In this document: positions 5,156 to 6,020 of the stretch, piece after piece
Layout of the letters: each line of letters starts with the position of its first letter
Numbering within the stretch: position 1 is the stretch's first letter
Program-made: the position numbers and the translations under genes
Notes under the pieces: generated by a model
Seen by the model: only the letters and a program-made list of their open reading frames with translations
What the model was told of the DNA's origin: nothing
The model's database searches: none
Assembly (NCBI GenBank): GCA_016869695.1
Contig: VGDN01000072.1
Location: 1 to 6,020 of the forward strand
Direction: 5' to 3'
Source: Alphaproteobacteria bacterium
Lineage (GTDB): Bacteria > Pseudomonadota > Alphaproteobacteria > Rickettsiales > UBA1997
Length of the DNA: 6,020 nucleotides

Positions 5156-6020
5156 ATGTCCAGACCAGGATCGGCATTAGGCACCCGCCTCCGACCACAA
5201 ACCGCCAAACCCTCGGTCATTTTTAGAATCTCTGAGCCAACGAATGAGATGTTTCAGGCAACGGAGGGAAATGCGCGGGGGAAGGAGTTAGTTGGCGGAA
5301 AGTCTGATGCGATGGATTTAGGAAGTTTTGTTGGGTTGGGTGAGGATGAGATCAATAAGCTAAGTATTGTAGTAACGGTACGGTATAATGATGAGCGAGG
5401 AAGGATCCAGGTTCCACTAAAAGTATTGAGGCATGAATGGAACATGAGAGAAGTGAGGCTAGAAAAAACCAGCAACTTCGACGCTCTATACCAAAACATA
5501 AAATCCGTCCAAGACATCATTCAAAATCAGCGATTGGATCCCGCGACTAAGATGACATGGATAGACCGCATCCTTGGCTCAAGCGCATTATCTGGGATCA
5601 TCAGCAGATATAACAGGCTTAACGCAACCCCTACTTACAAGCTCTACCTTCTGACTCAGGAGTTGGAGCTGATTTTAAAACAAATCGATAGCTACAAGAC
5701 CCATCTTTTTGGCGAGAGGAATAGTTTTGACTTCGCTCCCAGAACCGGGAATGTGAAAGCAGAGGAACTAAAGTCGCTAAAACAGCATTGCGACACTGCC
5801 ACCAACACAACAATCACACAATCGCAATCCCTACGCAAAGCATTCCAGACACAACTCAAAAAACATCTAGAAAACGCCAATCGAGTTGAAGGAATACAAA
5901 CATCCAAGCCATTTGCCTCGCTTACTTACGCCGAAAAAAATCCTACAGTAAGACCATTCGTATCGCAGATTCTAAATCCTAAGCAGATGCAGCAAGTGCT
6001 TGGGGATAAGCAACTCTCCG
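5156..6020 (+). CDS. Hypothetical protein, 3' end cut off by window edge
   Basis: I do not recognise this protein. The frame opens at ATG 5156, three bases after the ABC ATPase stop codon, and stays open for 288 codons to the window edge; a frame that long is unlikely by chance. The N-terminus (MSRPGSALGTRLRPQTAKPS) is basic and Pro/Gly-rich with no signal peptide. Residues about 20-105 look strand-rich (VIFRISE, KLSIVVTVRYNDE, RIQVPLKVLRHEW). From about 106 to 245 the sequence looks helical and rich in Gln, Lys and Asn (SVQDIIQNQRLDP, YKLYLLTQELELILKQIDSY, SLRKAFQTQLKKHLENANRV). There is no hydrophobic span long enough for a membrane helix, so it is not the missing permease in the part visible. 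Arg codons AGA/AGG and Ile ATA are more frequent than in the ABC gene, which hints at accessory or acquired origin. A structural or effector-like role is possible, but nothing in the sequence shows it. Confidence 0.75.
   Translation, partial: MSRPGSALGTRLRPQTAKPSVIFRISEPTNEMFQATEGNARGKELVGGKSDAMDLGSFVGLGEDEINKLSIVVTVRYNDERGRIQVPLKVLRHEWNMREVRLEKTSNFDALYQNIKSVQDIIQNQRLDPATKMTWIDRILGSSALSGIISRYNRLNATPTYKLYLLTQELELILKQIDSYKTHLFGERNSFDFAPRTGNVKAEELKSLKQHCDTATNTTITQSQSLRKAFQTQLKKHLENANRVEGIQTSKPFASLTYAEKNPTVRPFVSQILNPKQMQQVLGDKQLS

Overview
The window looks like part of an alphaproteobacterial chromosome of modest GC content, most plausibly from a host-associated lineage of the Rickettsiales/Holosporales type. 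Three housekeeping proteins support this by remembered family resemblance. The dihydrolipoamide dehydrogenase has a CLNWGCIPTK redox site and an ATGARAR segment. RF2 has the signatures SFASVWAYPEID and [20 protein letters not shown]. The ABC ATPase has GGMRRRLLVAKALVHNPEILVLDEP. The host-associated lifestyle is an inference from the Sel1-plus-PP2C protein. No database search was possible.

Layout, left to right. (1) lpdA runs leftwards from 1035 and leaves the window at its 3' end. (2) Positions 1036-1162 form a divergent intergenic element: a 37-bp near-perfect inverted repeat whose arms are four 7-bp units each (GATTTTW / WAAAATC), abutting the start codons of both flanking genes. (3) prfB runs rightwards (1163-2258) and is split by a classical +1 programmed frameshift (CTT TGA after a GGGGG Shine-Dalgarno-like stretch); joined, it gives a 364-residue RF2. 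(4) Positions 2259-2487 hold no convincing gene. (5) A 578-residue leftward gene (4224-2488) encodes an unrecognised N-terminal domain, Sel1-like repeats, a linker, and a PP2C-type Ser/Thr phosphatase ending in a poly-Asn tract. (6) After a 31-bp gap, an ABC-2-type ATPase (4256-5152) runs rightwards. (7) Three bases after its stop codon an unrecognised ORF starts at 5156 and stays open to the right edge.

The most interesting feature is the PP2C protein. Its catalytic motifs are all recognisable but in the wrong order. The FGVFDGH strand, which carries a metal-binding Asp and normally follows the first (R...ED) motif near the N-terminus of the domain, is absent there and sits instead after the DNITV motif at the C-terminal end. 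This looks like a segmentally permuted PP2C domain. Fused to Sel1 repeats, it could be a host- or partner-directed phosphatase.

The genes do not form one pathway. lpdA (2-oxoacid dehydrogenase E3) and prfB (translation termination) are core genes that share only a promoter region. The ABC ATPase and the unknown downstream gene are probably cotranscribed, and the usual permease partner is not immediately adjacent.
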